DNA of 64,000 nt from SIG603 sp964370775 (GTDB taxonomy: Bacteria; Bacillota; Clostridia; Oscillospirales; Acutalibacteraceae): assembly GCA_964370775.1 (NCBI GenBank), contig CAYJKT010000005.1, forward strand, positions 41,582 through 105,581, written 5' to 3'. Every line of letters begins with the position of its first letter. The stretch's first letter is position 1. The notes under the pieces are model-generated. The model had not been told where the DNA came from, did not search any database, and saw only the letters and a list, made by a program, of their open reading frames with translations. Positions 1 to 8,318 of the stretch are shown here, piece by piece. A program made the translations under genes and the position numbers.

Positions 1-1185
1 ATTTGGTAACATTCCGTAGCTATCATAGCTTGCGTCAGTTCTGCTAGTTCTAGTTCCATGAGACTCAATATCAGCTTCGTCTATGCAGTAAAAACCATAT
101 TTATCACAAAGCTTATAAAATTCTGGCCTGTTAGGGTAGTGTGAGGTTCTTATAGTGTTAACATTGTGCTGTTTCATAATTCTCATGTCGGTTATAATTT
201 GCTCCATGCTACTTACATAGCCACTGTCTGGGTAGCTGTCGTGCCTATTAACACCTTTGATTTTTATAGGATTACCATTAAGCAAAACTGTTTTATCCTT
301 AACACAAATTTCTCTAACACCAATAGTGTCTAGTATAATTTCGTCCGCTGTCTCGATTTTTATATCGTATAAATTAGGGGTTTCTGCTGTCCAAAGTTTT
401 GGATTGCCGATTTTTAAGGTAAGTGTGTTTCCATTCGTTTCGCCACTGTCAACAAGTTCATTATTTAAGCTTATAGTTATATTTTTATCAATATTCTCGC
501 CTAAATCGTCAAAAGTGAAGTGAACTTCTGCTGTATCTTTTCCTATAACAGTTTTATATTTATAGTCAAAAACAAATGCTTTTGGTCTTTCTAAAATATA
601 AACGTCTCTAAAAATACCAGACATTCTAAATTTGTCTTGTGCCTCAGCGTAACTACCGTCACACCATTTCAACACAACAACCTCTATCTTGTTGTGTCCC
701 TCGCTCACAAAATCAGTTATCTCGTATTCAGCTGTGGAGTGCGACACTTGGCTATAGCCCACAAACTCACCATTAATATATATGTAATGGCATGAGTCCA
801 CACCCTCTAAGTTAAGGAAAAATCTTTTGTTTTCACCAGTGTTTACGTGAAAATCTCTTTTATACAATCCACAAGGGTTTTGCTTTGGCATATACGGTGG
901 GTCGTAAGGGAATGGATAGCGTTGGTTTGTGTAGTGATGTCTGTCATAGCCTAGATTTTGCCAGTTAGACGGCACTTCTATGGTATCGAAACTGTCAGGC
1001 GTAAAGCAAAAATCGCTCACGCTGTCAAAATAATGAAATTCCCACAAACCATTCAGCATTTGCACTCTAAAGTTATCCGTTTTGCTGTCTGTCAATTGGT
1101 TTTTATCGCACGGAATATAAAAAGCTCTGTCATTTACTGTGTTCTTTCTCACAACATTTAAGTCTTGATAGTATTTTTTTAGCAT
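1..1185 (-). CDS. Glycoside hydrolase family 2 beta-galactosidase, LacZ type (3' end outside window)
   Basis: The frame is open from an ATG at 1185 to the window edge, giving the first 395 residues. The order is a sugar-binding jelly-roll domain (about 45-210), an immunoglobulin-like domain (about 215-310) and the start of the TIM barrel. Barrel motifs match LacZ: GVNRHDS, RTSHYPN and DEADIESHG. The nucleophile and acid/base glutamates lie further on and are not visible. AAGGTGG precedes the ATG. No signal peptide is seen, so a cytoplasmic enzyme acting on imported galactosides is likely. A sulfatase lies upstream on the same strand, separated by a terminator-like hairpin. The family is clear; the exact substrate is not. 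Confidence 0.92.
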   Translation of the reverse strand, partial: MLKKYYQDLNVVRKNTVNDRAFYIPCDKNQLTDSKTDNFRVQMLNGLWEFHYFDSVSDFCFTPDSFDTIEVPSNWQNLGYDRHHYTNQRYPFPYDPPYMPKQNPCGLYKRDFHVNTGENKRFFLNLEGVDSCHYIYINGEFVGYSQVSHSTAEYEITDFVSEGHNKIEVVVLKWCDGSYAEAQDKFRMSGIFRDVYILERPKAFVFDYKYKTVIGKDTAEVHFTFDDLGENIDKNITISLNNELVDSGETNGNTLTLKIGNPKLWTAETPNLYDIKIETADEIILDTIGVREICVKDKTVLLNGNPIKIKGVNRHDSYPDSGYVSSMEQIITDMRIMKQHNVNTIRTSHYPNRPEFYKLCDKYGFYCIDEADIESHGTRTSRTDASYDSYGMLPN

Positions 1186-1206
1186 ATTTAACCACCTTAT
1201 TCATAT

Positions 1207-1262
1207 AAAAAGGCTACATAAATCACCCATTAACTTAATAGTTTAGGTAATCTATGTAGCCT
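1207..1262 (-). terminator. Hairpin terminator after the sulfatase gene
   Basis: Arms at 1211-1227 and 1246-1262 form an imperfect 17-bp stem (AGGCTACATA pairs with TATGTAGCCT). On the minus strand the stem is followed by TTTT. It lies 24 bp past the sulfatase stop and just upstream of the beta-galactosidase start, so it probably separates the two transcripts. Confidence 0.75.
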
Positions 1263-1285
1263 CACTTTCTTTAACTTATGTAAAA

Positions 1286-2743
1286 TTATATAGCGTTAGG
1301 ATATTTTTTCTTCAACAGTTCAGCACCCTCGGCTCTGCCTGTGTTTTGTAGTCTCTCAACATATTCATCAAAGTAGCCTCTTGAGTGTAACGGGCCGTCT
1401 TCTCTCATAACTGTCCACATTGGGTCAGTGTCATATTTAGATTTTTTCATCATGTCATATTCCCAATCTAGAATATACTTAGCACCTTTAGCAACAACAT
1501 CAGGTAGCTCGTTTACTAAATTGTTCAATTGATGTGGGTCTTCTTTGATGTTAAACAACATTTCATCATCAAATAGATGTAACCCACCGTGAACTGTTCT
1601 AATGTAAATGTAGTCGCCAAATCTTGCACTACGTTGGCAAACATGAGCACACTGGCTAACAACAACGCACTCATAACCCTCATCTTTTTCACCTCTTAGA
1701 ACTTTAGCATAGCTTTTGCCGTCCCAATCTGGGCTTGGTACAACATTCAACATCTCTGCCATTGTAGGTGCTAAGTCTAAGTTAAGGTGAAGGCTATCAT
1801 CTGTGCTAGGTTTAACACCAGGCCATTTGATAATCATAGGGATATGACAGCAAGGCTCGTCAGCAGTTGCGTGTTCTGCATACAAACCTAACTCACCCAT
1901 GTTTTCGCCGTGGTCAGAGCTTATCATAATTGCAGTGTCTTCATAAACACCTTTCTCTTTAAGGATTTTTATAAGCTTTGCTAAGTTGTCGTCAGCGTAT
2001 CTGATACCACAATCGTATTGATCCATAAAGAATTTTAAGTCTTTTTTATCTTTAAGCTCGCCCAAATGTTTTGGGAAATTAGGGTTCATGTCGCTGTTAA
2101 ACATTCCGATTTCTCTACAAGAGTGAGGACCTACGTGGTTTAAGTGCTCCTCAAAAATCTCATCTGTAATCCAGTCGTCACATAAAGGTTCATTTTCAAA
2201 TGGATTACCGAAGTCTTCTGGAGTTCTATAAGGTGTGTGAGGATCCCAAATATGGAAATGCATAAACCAGTTATCTGTCTCTGCATTTTCATTCAGCCAT
2301 TTTTCAGCAATCGGTGTTACCTCAGCAGCAATTTCGTTACCACTTTTACCAAAGTTGTGAACCTCTTTAAATCCAGCGTTAAACCACCATGAGGAATGAC
2401 GTTCTGCAAATGTACTGATAGAAACTGTGTGCATACCAGCTTTTCTAAAAACGTTAAACAAGCTGTTCTCGCTAGTTCTGTCCTTAAAACCTCTGCTGTA
2501 ACCTTGCAAACGCATGTCCGCTGCTGTTCCTCCGTGCCCTACAATACCTGTGTGAATTCCGTACATACCTGTGTTAAGGCATGCTCTAGACGGCAAACAC
2601 GGTGCATTTGGTGTGTAGTATTTGTTAAAACGAATACCATCACCTGCAATGCTGTCAATGCACGGCGAAGTGTTTCTACCATAACCATAGCAACCTAAAT
2701 GGTCAGGTCTTAGTGTGTCGATGTCAACATAAATAACTCTCAT
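1286..2743 (-). CDS. Sulfatase (arylsulfatase/alkaline phosphatase superfamily, Cys type)
   Basis: This 485-residue protein hydrolyses sulfate esters. The signature C49-L-P-S-R53 is the Cys-type CxPxR motif whose Cys is converted to formylglycine by an anaerobic or FGE-type maturase; no maturase is in this window. Metal ligands are visible at the N-terminus (DIDTLRPDHLGCYG) and in SSDHGENMGELG (about 278-289). There is no signal peptide, suggesting a cytoplasmic enzyme acting on imported oligosaccharides or small sulfate esters. Its neighbour is a GH2 beta-galactosidase, so a sulfated galactose-containing glycan is a reasonable but unproven substrate. The start has only a weak GTAGGG upstream. 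Confidence 0.9.
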   Translation of the reverse strand: MRVIYVDIDTLRPDHLGCYGYGRNTSPCIDSIAGDGIRFNKYYTPNAPCLPSRACLNTGMYGIHTGIVGHGGTAADMRLQGYSRGFKDRTSENSLFNVFRKAGMHTVSISTFAERHSSWWFNAGFKEVHNFGKSGNEIAAEVTPIAEKWLNENAETDNWFMHFHIWDPHTPYRTPEDFGNPFENEPLCDDWITDEIFEEHLNHVGPHSCREIGMFNSDMNPNFPKHLGELKDKKDLKFFMDQYDCGIRYADDNLAKLIKILKEKGVYEDTAIMISSDHGENMGELGLYAEHATADEPCCHIPMIIKWPGVKPSTDDSLHLNLDLAPTMAEMLNVVPSPDWDGKSYAKVLRGEKDEGYECVVVSQCAHVCQRSARFGDYIYIRTVHGGLHLFDDEMLFNIKEDPHQLNNLVNELPDVVAKGAKYILDWEYDMMKKSKYDTDPMWTVMREDGPLHSRGYFDEYVERLQNTGRAEGAELLKKKYPNAI

Positions 2744-2820
2744 AAATACCCTACTTTCATTTTTAATATATATAAATAATATTGTCGATTAATGAAACCT
2801 TAGATAAAAATATGTGCTTA

Positions 2821-4266
2821 TTATAATTTTGCTAAACCTTTGTTAAGTCTTGATATTGCTTCGTCTTTTCCTAAAAGAGCTAGAATTTCCATAGCTCCAC
2901 CAGGTGTAACAGTAACACCAGCCGCTGCTATTCTAACAGGCCATAAAAGTGTGCCGTTTTTAACTTCAAGTTCTGTAGCTAAAGCTATCAAAACATCATG
3001 TATATTTGTTACAGTCCACTCGTTAACTTCGCTTAATTTCTCTATAGCAGATTTTAACATAAGTGGTGCGTTATCTAGATTAGCTTTGCTTTTTTTATTT
3101 ATAAATAACTCTTTGTCGTACTCTGCTAAATCTTTAAAGAAGTGAATAAGTTGTGGTATATTTTTGAACTTGTCTATTCTCGGTCTTAAAATCTCTGCTA
3201 ATAAATCAGTGTTAATATCTTTGTCTCCGAAAATTTCTTTGTAATATGGCATAGAATAAGATGTAAACGTATCGTTATCCATAGCTTTGATATACTCGCC
3301 GTTTAGCCATGTTAGTTTATCATAGTCAAACACAGCTGGAGACTTGCTAATTCCCTCAACACCAAAGCTTTCAGCTAGTTCTTTAAGTGTGAAAACCTCT
3401 CTGTTGTCTCTCGGCGCCCAGCCTAAAAGAGCTATATAGTTTATGATAACTTCTGGCAAAAATCCGTCTTCTTGCAAATCTTTAAAACCTGTTGAACCAT
3501 GTCTTTTAGAAAGCTTAGATGTGCTTCCGTCCTCGTTTTTACCCATTATCAATGGCAAGTGAACATACACAGGCTCGTCCCAACCAAATGCACTGTAAAG
3601 CAAGCTGTATTTTGGAGTTGAAGTCAAGTACTCACTGCCTCTTAAAACGTGAGTAATCTCCATTAAGTGGTCGTCCACAACATTCGCAAAGTTATATGTT
3701 GGGTATCCGTCAGATTTCAAAAGAACTTGGTCTTCAATCTCTTTGTTCTCTATTGTAATCTCTCCATAAACTGCATCACTAAAAGAAGTAGAACCATCTG
3801 TAGGTATTTTTTGTCTTATAACATAAGGTACATTATTTGTAAGGTTAGCTTGGATTTCTTCAACGCTTAAATCTCTGCAATGTCTGTCATATCCACCAAA
3901 GCTTCCGTCGCTATGCAAGCCGTCTAATCTCTCTTTTGTGCAGAAACAGTAATATGCCTCACCTTTTTTTACAAGCTCCTCAGCATAAGGTTTGTACATT
4001 TCCATTCTCTCACTTTGAACATAAGGGCCAAACTCGCCACCAACATCAGGGCCTTCATCATGCACTAAACCTACTGACGCAAGTGTTTTATATATAACTT
4101 CTGTTGCACCCTCAACAAGTCTCTCACGGTCTGTGTCCTCTATTCTTAACACAAAGTCACCGTTTTCAGACTTCGCAAGCAAGTATTCATACAAAGCTGT
4201 TCTTAGGTTTCCTACGTGCATCATTCCTGTTGGACTTGGGGCAAATCTTGTTCTAATTTTTTTCAT
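2821..4266 (-). CDS. gltX: Glutamyl-tRNA synthetase
   Basis: This class I aminoacyl-tRNA synthetase charges tRNA-Glu, and perhaps tRNA-Gln if GatCAB is present elsewhere. The N-terminus reads MKKIRTRFAPSPTG, with the HIGH-like HVGN motif close after it. The KMSKS-equivalent KLSKRHGS is in the middle, followed by an anticodon-binding C-terminal half. I chose the ATG at 4266 (481 residues) because family members begin there. The frame extends upstream to a TTG at 4347, but those 27 residues are Lys-rich and have no counterpart in the family. It lies between the sulfatase and the oligopeptide-binding protein gene, separated from the latter by a terminator. Confidence 0.95.
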   Translation of the reverse strand: MKKIRTRFAPSPTGMMHVGNLRTALYEYLLAKSENGDFVLRIEDTDRERLVEGATEVIYKTLASVGLVHDEGPDVGGEFGPYVQSERMEMYKPYAEELVKKGEAYYCFCTKERLDGLHSDGSFGGYDRHCRDLSVEEIQANLTNNVPYVIRQKIPTDGSTSFSDAVYGEITIENKEIEDQVLLKSDGYPTYNFANVVDDHLMEITHVLRGSEYLTSTPKYSLLYSAFGWDEPVYVHLPLIMGKNEDGSTSKLSKRHGSTGFKDLQEDGFLPEVIINYIALLGWAPRDNREVFTLKELAESFGVEGISKSPAVFDYDKLTWLNGEYIKAMDNDTFTSYSMPYYKEIFGDKDINTDLLAEILRPRIDKFKNIPQLIHFFKDLAEYDKELFINKKSKANLDNAPLMLKSAIEKLSEVNEWTVTNIHDVLIALATELEVKNGTLLWPVRIAAAGVTVTPGGAMEILALLGKDEAISRLNKGLAKL

Positions 4267-4408
4267 TTTATTTTTTATAGTATTTCTACTAATTTCCTTT
4301 CGCTTTTCATTACGTTTTATTATATATGATAGTTCTGTTTTTTTCAATAGTTAATTTTATATAAATTCATCAATATCAATATAGCTAATTTAATCATGTC
4401 GTTATGAC

Positions 4409-4441
4409 GAAAAAACAACCCGAATTACTTCGGGTTGCTTA
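4409..4441 (-). terminator. Rho-independent terminator of the oligopeptide-binding protein gene
   Basis: On the minus strand, AACCCGAA, loop GTAA and TTCGGGTT are followed directly by a run of T. It lies just past the stop of the substrate-binding protein and upstream of gltX. Confidence 0.9.
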
Positions 4442-4459
4442 AATTAAGTCTGTATTAAA

Positions 4460-6220
4460 TTACTCAGCAGCAATAGTTGTGAAGATGTAGTTTAAGTCAG
4501 AGAATGTTGTTCTCCAGTATCCACCTGTGATTTTATCACTTACTGTGTAGTTTCTAACTCTCCAGTATGTTGGTGATACGATAACTTCATCCATAACCAT
4601 TTTCTCAGCTTCTAGGAAGTAACCTTCGCGAACAACTGGGTCTACTTCTGTTTTAGCAGCTTCGATTAATGCATCGTAATCTGGGTTTGAGTAGTTACCT
4701 GAGTTGTTTCCGCCGCCTGTTACCCACATGTCTAGGAATGTGTTAGGGTCGTTGTAGTCAGGTCCCCAACCTGTGAAGTCAAGAACGAAGTTTCCAGCAG
4801 CTCTTGCTTCTGATTGAGCTTTTGTTTGCATTGGGTTAAGAGCAATCTCTAAACCTAGGTTAACTCTATATTGCTCTAGCATATAAGCACCATGTTTTTG
4901 AGCTGTATCGCTATCGCCGATGTTCATGATAATTTCAGGGCCTAATTCTTCTTTTGTCATACCTAGCTCTGTTAAAGCTGTATCTAGGTATTGGTTAGCT
5001 AATGCTACGTCTCCTGTTGGAGGAATTAGAACGCCGTACTCAGCTTCTAAAGCGTCAACAAATTTACCGTCAACACCGTTAACGTCAGGGCTTGTAAAGC
5101 TTGTAGCTGGTGTACCACTGTTTGTGCCGTAAACTGTATCGATATATGTTTGTCTGTCAAAACCGTAGTGTAAAGCTAGTCTTAGGTTTAAGTTTGAGAT
5201 ATATTCGTTGTCATGGTTAAATAAGATGTGGAACTCAGCGCCGTCTGCATATTGAGTAATAGGTTGACCCTCTTGCTCGATTAGAGTAACTTGGTCGCCA
5301 GATAGACCAACAACGTCTAACTCGCCAGCTCTAAATGCGTTTAATGCAGCAGTTGTGTCAGAGATCATAACAAATTTGATTGTCTCTAGAGTAACTTCGT
5401 CAGCTCTGTGCCAATCTGGGTTTTTCTTCATAACGATTTCTGAATCATGTGTCCAGCTATCCATCATGAAAGCACCATTTGTTAATGTGTACTCTGGCTC
5501 TAAAGCATAGTTATCTGCGCCAACTTCCTCATAGAAAGCTTGGTTAACTGGGTGGAAAGAACCAAATGAGAATGTGAATAAAGAGTAAGCTGTTGGGTTT
5601 TCTAGAGTAACAACTAGCTCGTAATCACTTGTAGCTACGAAACCTACTTCGCTAATATCTGTGATTTCGCCATTGTAGTAAGCCTCAGCATTTTTCATGA
5701 TAAATGCAAAGTATGCATACTCAGAAGCAACTTCTGGGTTGATAAGTTGTGACCAAGCAAACACGAAGTCGTGAGCTGTAACGCTGTCACCGTTTGTCCA
5801 TTTTGCATCTTCTCTTAGTTTAAATGTAATTGTTAAACCATCTTCTGATAATTCCCAGCTCTCTGCAACACCAGGAACAACATTGTTGTCTGCATCTAGT
5901 GTAACTAGACCTTCGTACATGTGACGCATTGCATCAAAGTCATGTGTGTAAGTAGCTAATAGAGAGTTAAGGCTTGTAGGCTCTGAACCTAAGTTAACTA
6001 CGATAGAGTCAGCACCTGCTGTACCTGGATATAGACCTGTAGCTGTTGCTGTTGGCTCTGAAGATTCTTCAGAAGATTCTGTTGTTTCGCTTGATTCTGT
6101 AGCTGAACTTGTGCTTGACTCATCTGTTGATGACTCAGCAGGCTCTGCTGTACATGCTGCAAATGATGTTAACATCATGCTAGCTGATAGAATTAAAGCA
6201 AGAACTTTAGTTAATTTCAT
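4460..6220 (-). CDS. Peptide ABC transporter substrate-binding lipoprotein (OppA family, SBP_bac_5)
   Basis: The 586-residue protein starts with a lipoprotein signal peptide ending at C23 (lipobox FAAC). A Ser/Thr/Glu-rich linker to about residue 62 would hold the binding domain away from the membrane. The rest matches family 5 solute-binding proteins, for example GVAESWELSEDGLTITFKLR and, near the C-terminus, GWGPDYNDPNTFLD. It should deliver oligopeptides to an Opp permease. No permease or ATPase gene is adjacent, so it is an orphan receptor transcribed alone from its own promoter to its own terminator. GGAGG precedes the ATG. Confidence 0.92.
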   Translation of the reverse strand: MKLTKVLALILSASMMLTSFAACTAEPAESSTDESSTSSATESSETTESSEESSEPTATATGLYPGTAGADSIVVNLGSEPTSLNSLLATYTHDFDAMRHMYEGLVTLDADNNVVPGVAESWELSEDGLTITFKLREDAKWTNGDSVTAHDFVFAWSQLINPEVASEYAYFAFIMKNAEAYYNGEITDISEVGFVATSDYELVVTLENPTAYSLFTFSFGSFHPVNQAFYEEVGADNYALEPEYTLTNGAFMMDSWTHDSEIVMKKNPDWHRADEVTLETIKFVMISDTTAALNAFRAGELDVVGLSGDQVTLIEQEGQPITQYADGAEFHILFNHDNEYISNLNLRLALHYGFDRQTYIDTVYGTNSGTPATSFTSPDVNGVDGKFVDALEAEYGVLIPPTGDVALANQYLDTALTELGMTKEELGPEIIMNIGDSDTAQKHGAYMLEQYRVNLGLEIALNPMQTKAQSEARAAGNFVLDFTGWGPDYNDPNTFLDMWVTGGGNNSGNYSNPDYDALIEAAKTEVDPVVREGYFLEAEKMVMDEVIVSPTYWRVRNYTVSDKITGGYWRTTFSDLNYIFTTIAAE

Positions 6221-6276
6221 AATATTTCCTCCGCTTTCTTTTTTACATAATCATAACATGAACTGTAATGAAGATA

Positions 6277-6305
6277 ATTTTACTACATTAAATCGTCTTT
6301 GACAA
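6277..6305 (-). promoter_or_regulatory. Sigma-A type promoter for the oligopeptide-binding protein gene
   Basis: On the minus strand TTGTCA (6300-6305), a 17-nt spacer and TAAAAT (6277-6282) lie about 57 bp upstream of the ATG at 6220. Confidence 0.7.
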
Positions 6306-6538
6306 TTAACAATCAGAGTAAATAATCCACCACTAGAGAACAACTTTTTATTGCATTATCACAAAGTTCCACCTACAAAGCACATAATATGAAAATATGT
6401 ATCTTGTATGCGTACAATAATTTAGTACAATATTTTAATGTTTTTGTTACTTTTCTGTAATATTCGTTTATTTTGACACTTAAAATCACGTGTTTATATT
6501 CATTTTCCTTAAAAGAAAATAAAAAATTTAACTTTAAC
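6306..6538. other. Non-coding AT-rich divergent intergenic stretch
   Basis: This is the rest of the roughly 400-bp gap between the divergent oligopeptide-binding protein and fliW genes. Apart from the promoters at each end I see no ORF, clear hairpin or repeat. Confidence 0.6.
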
Positions 6539-6569
6539 TTAACAATAATCTTGTAAAATATAGTATAAT
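6539..6569 (+). promoter_or_regulatory. Possible promoter of fliW-csrA
   Basis: TATAAT at 6564-6569 is a perfect -10. The best -35 is TTAACA at 6539-6544, with a 19-nt spacer that is longer than ideal. It lies about 50 bp before the fliW start. Confidence 0.45.
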
Positions 6570-6619
6570 TATATCAAATAGTCGCTAAGATTTTAAATTG
6601 AAATATAGAGGTGCAGAAT

Positions 6620-7012
6620 ATGAAATGCAATACAAGAGATTTTGGAGAAATTGAGTACACAAAAAATGACATTATCACGTTTAGCCAAGCTCCTTTTGGG
6701 TTTGAGGAGTACACTGAGTACATTTTGCTTCATGACGACAGCGTTAGTGACTCGTTTGTGTGGTTGCAATCGGTGACTGAAAGCAGTTTATGCTTTGTTA
6801 TGTTGGAGGCAAAATTCTTTGCAGATGTATACTCACCAAACATCAGTGACGGTACAGTTTTTGTGATATGTACTATAGGCAGTGACTTTGCTAAGTCCAC
6901 CGTTAACCTAAAAAGCCCTGTAGTTATTGACGAAGTTAACAAAGTAGGCAAGCAAATTATTCTTGCAGAGAATTATTCTGTTAGACATAATATCCTTGCT
7001 AAATCTGAATAA
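6620..7012 (+). CDS. fliW: Flagellar assembly factor FliW (CsrA antagonist)
   Basis: This 130-residue protein matches FliW, which binds the RNA-binding protein CsrA and relieves its repression of translation; in Bacillus this ties flagellin synthesis to export. Family features include GEIEY, FSQAPFGFEEYTEYILL and the PVVID / GKQIIL pair near the end. The ATG at 6620 is preferred because GAGGTG at 6608-6613 is its ribosome binding site. A GTG at 6611, three codons upstream, lies inside that site. csrA follows 24 bp downstream, the usual pairing. Confidence 0.88.
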   Translation: MKCNTRDFGEIEYTKNDIITFSQAPFGFEEYTEYILLHDDSVSDSFVWLQSVTESSLCFVMLEAKFFADVYSPNISDGTVFVICTIGSDFAKSTVNLKSPVVIDEVNKVGKQIILAENYSVRHNILAKSE

Positions 7013-7036
7013 GCTAATATTTAAAAGGAGTTTATC

Positions 7037-7273
7037 ATGTTAAAGATAAGTAGAAAAGAAAACGAGAGTTTCGTTATACAAGTCGGTAATGACATAATAA
7101 CCATAGCTGTGTCTGATATTAGCGACAACGGAAAGCAAGCGCATATCGCAATTGACGCCCCAAAGGAGTACAAAGTTTGGCGTACTGAATTGTATGATGC
7201 GATTAAAGAAAACGAAGAAGCAGTTAAAGCAAAGGTTAACCCTGCTGTTTTAAAAAACTTTTTCAACACATAA
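7037..7273 (+). CDS. csrA: Carbon storage regulator CsrA
   Basis: This 78-residue RNA-binding translational repressor starts MLKISRKENESFVI, close to the CsrA consensus MLVLSRKxGExI. The core continues through AHIAIDAPKEYKVWRTELYDAI, which corresponds to the RIGIxAPKxVxVxRxEIY strand. CsrA dimers bind GGA in hairpin loops over ribosome binding sites. AAAAGGAG precedes the ATG. It forms an operon with fliW. The C-terminal tail of about 20 residues is slightly longer than in many homologues. No flagellar gene lies in the window, so its targets cannot be inferred here. Confidence 0.9.
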   Translation: MLKISRKENESFVIQVGNDIITIAVSDISDNGKQAHIAIDAPKEYKVWRTELYDAIKENEEAVKAKVNPAVLKNFFNT

Positions 7274-7399
7274 TATTTTAGAAGATAATTTTACAGTATT
7301 TGCTCACTATTTAGCATACTATTATATATAACATATTTTTTTGCGTTATCCTCTGTTTTACAACTGAATAACAATAATAATAATTTTGCAAGTTAGCTG

Positions 7400-7428
7400 T
7401 TGCAGTAAAGCTGATTTTGTGATAAAAT
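7400..7428 (+). promoter_or_regulatory. Promoter for the membrane protein-cca pair
   Basis: TTGCAG (7400-7405), a 17-nt spacer and TAAAAT (7423-7428) lie 23 bp before the TTG start at 7452. Confidence 0.6.
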
Positions 7429-7451
7429 AAGGTATTATTGGGGGTGTAACC

Positions 7452-8318
7452 TTGGAAGATACAAGAAATTATAAACAAAATGACATAGAGGGTATGCAAT
7501 TTGCTGACATAAGTTCTGGCGAGAAGCTTGATGTCGGCAAAGATTTTGAAAGTTATGTTGCAAGCGAACCAGCACAAGCTGTAGCAACTAACAGACGAGT
7601 TATTCACAAACCAAAGTTTAGATTATCTGATATAACTTTTAATCACGAAGAACCTTTTTTTATAGCTGTTAAAAAAATTATAACGCAATTAGCGATTGTT
7701 GCTGTGTTGATTGCATTATTAGCTGGTGGCATGTGGGCAAGGCAAGTAACGCTTAGTGCACTGGGTAACGACGACCTCGCAGAGATGTCTCGCATGTCTA
7801 TATTCCAAGATAGTGTAAGCGTGAGTTCTTTCACTGTGAGTGGTAATGATAGCGGATCACCAAACACTATAGTAAAAGCATTGCTTAATCATCATGAGCT
7901 ACCAAGTGTGGTGTCTGACAACTTAAGCTTAGTGCCAAAATTTTTGTATGAGCAAATATCAGATATGGTAACTACTAAAACTATTTCTTTTATAGATAAC
8001 TACAGCAATTTAGATTATTTAACTTCAATTTACAATAGCTTAGATCTGGGTAACCCAGTGCTTATTAGTTTGGCTTCTGCCGATAACAAAGAGATAATGT
8101 ACGGCACTGTAACAGCAATGGACGTGACCGAAGATGTGATAGAAGTTGTATATGAAAACGGAAAAAATGCTACGTTTACTTTGGAAGACTTTTTTATAGC
8201 GACAAGATTGAGCGAAGTAGACGGACTATCTTTTACGGATAGCATTGCACATTTATGTGGTTTTTACAACATCAATACTGCTATACTAATTAACGATACT
8301 ACTACAGAAGATGAATAA
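7452..8318 (+). CDS. Unknown single-pass membrane protein upstream of cca
   Basis: I do not recognise this 288-residue protein. It has a polar N-terminal segment of about 75 residues, one hydrophobic helix at about 75-95 (ITQLAIVAVLIALLAGGMWA), and a C-terminal region of about 190 residues that would lie outside if the N-terminus is cytoplasmic. The C-terminal part is mixed alpha/beta in character with no cysteine pair or catalytic motif. The TTG start at 7452 is preceded by GGGGTG at 7441. Its end overlaps the cca start by 8 bp, so the two genes are probably translationally coupled. Confidence 0.7.
   Translation: MEDTRNYKQNDIEGMQFADISSGEKLDVGKDFESYVASEPAQAVATNRRVIHKPKFRLSDITFNHEEPFFIAVKKIITQLAIVAVLIALLAGGMWARQVTLSALGNDDLAEMSRMSIFQDSVSVSSFTVSGNDSGSPNTIVKALLNHHELPSVVSDNLSLVPKFLYEQISDMVTTKTISFIDNYSNLDYLTSIYNSLDLGNPVLISLASADNKEIMYGTVTAMDVTEDVIEVVYENGKNATFTLEDFFIATRLSEVDGLSFTDSIAHLCGFYNINTAILINDTTTEDE

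Noticed and set aside
4267..4347. N-terminal extension of gltX from a TTG start
   Set aside because: The added residues have no counterpart in GltX and family members begin at MKKIRTRFAPSPTG.
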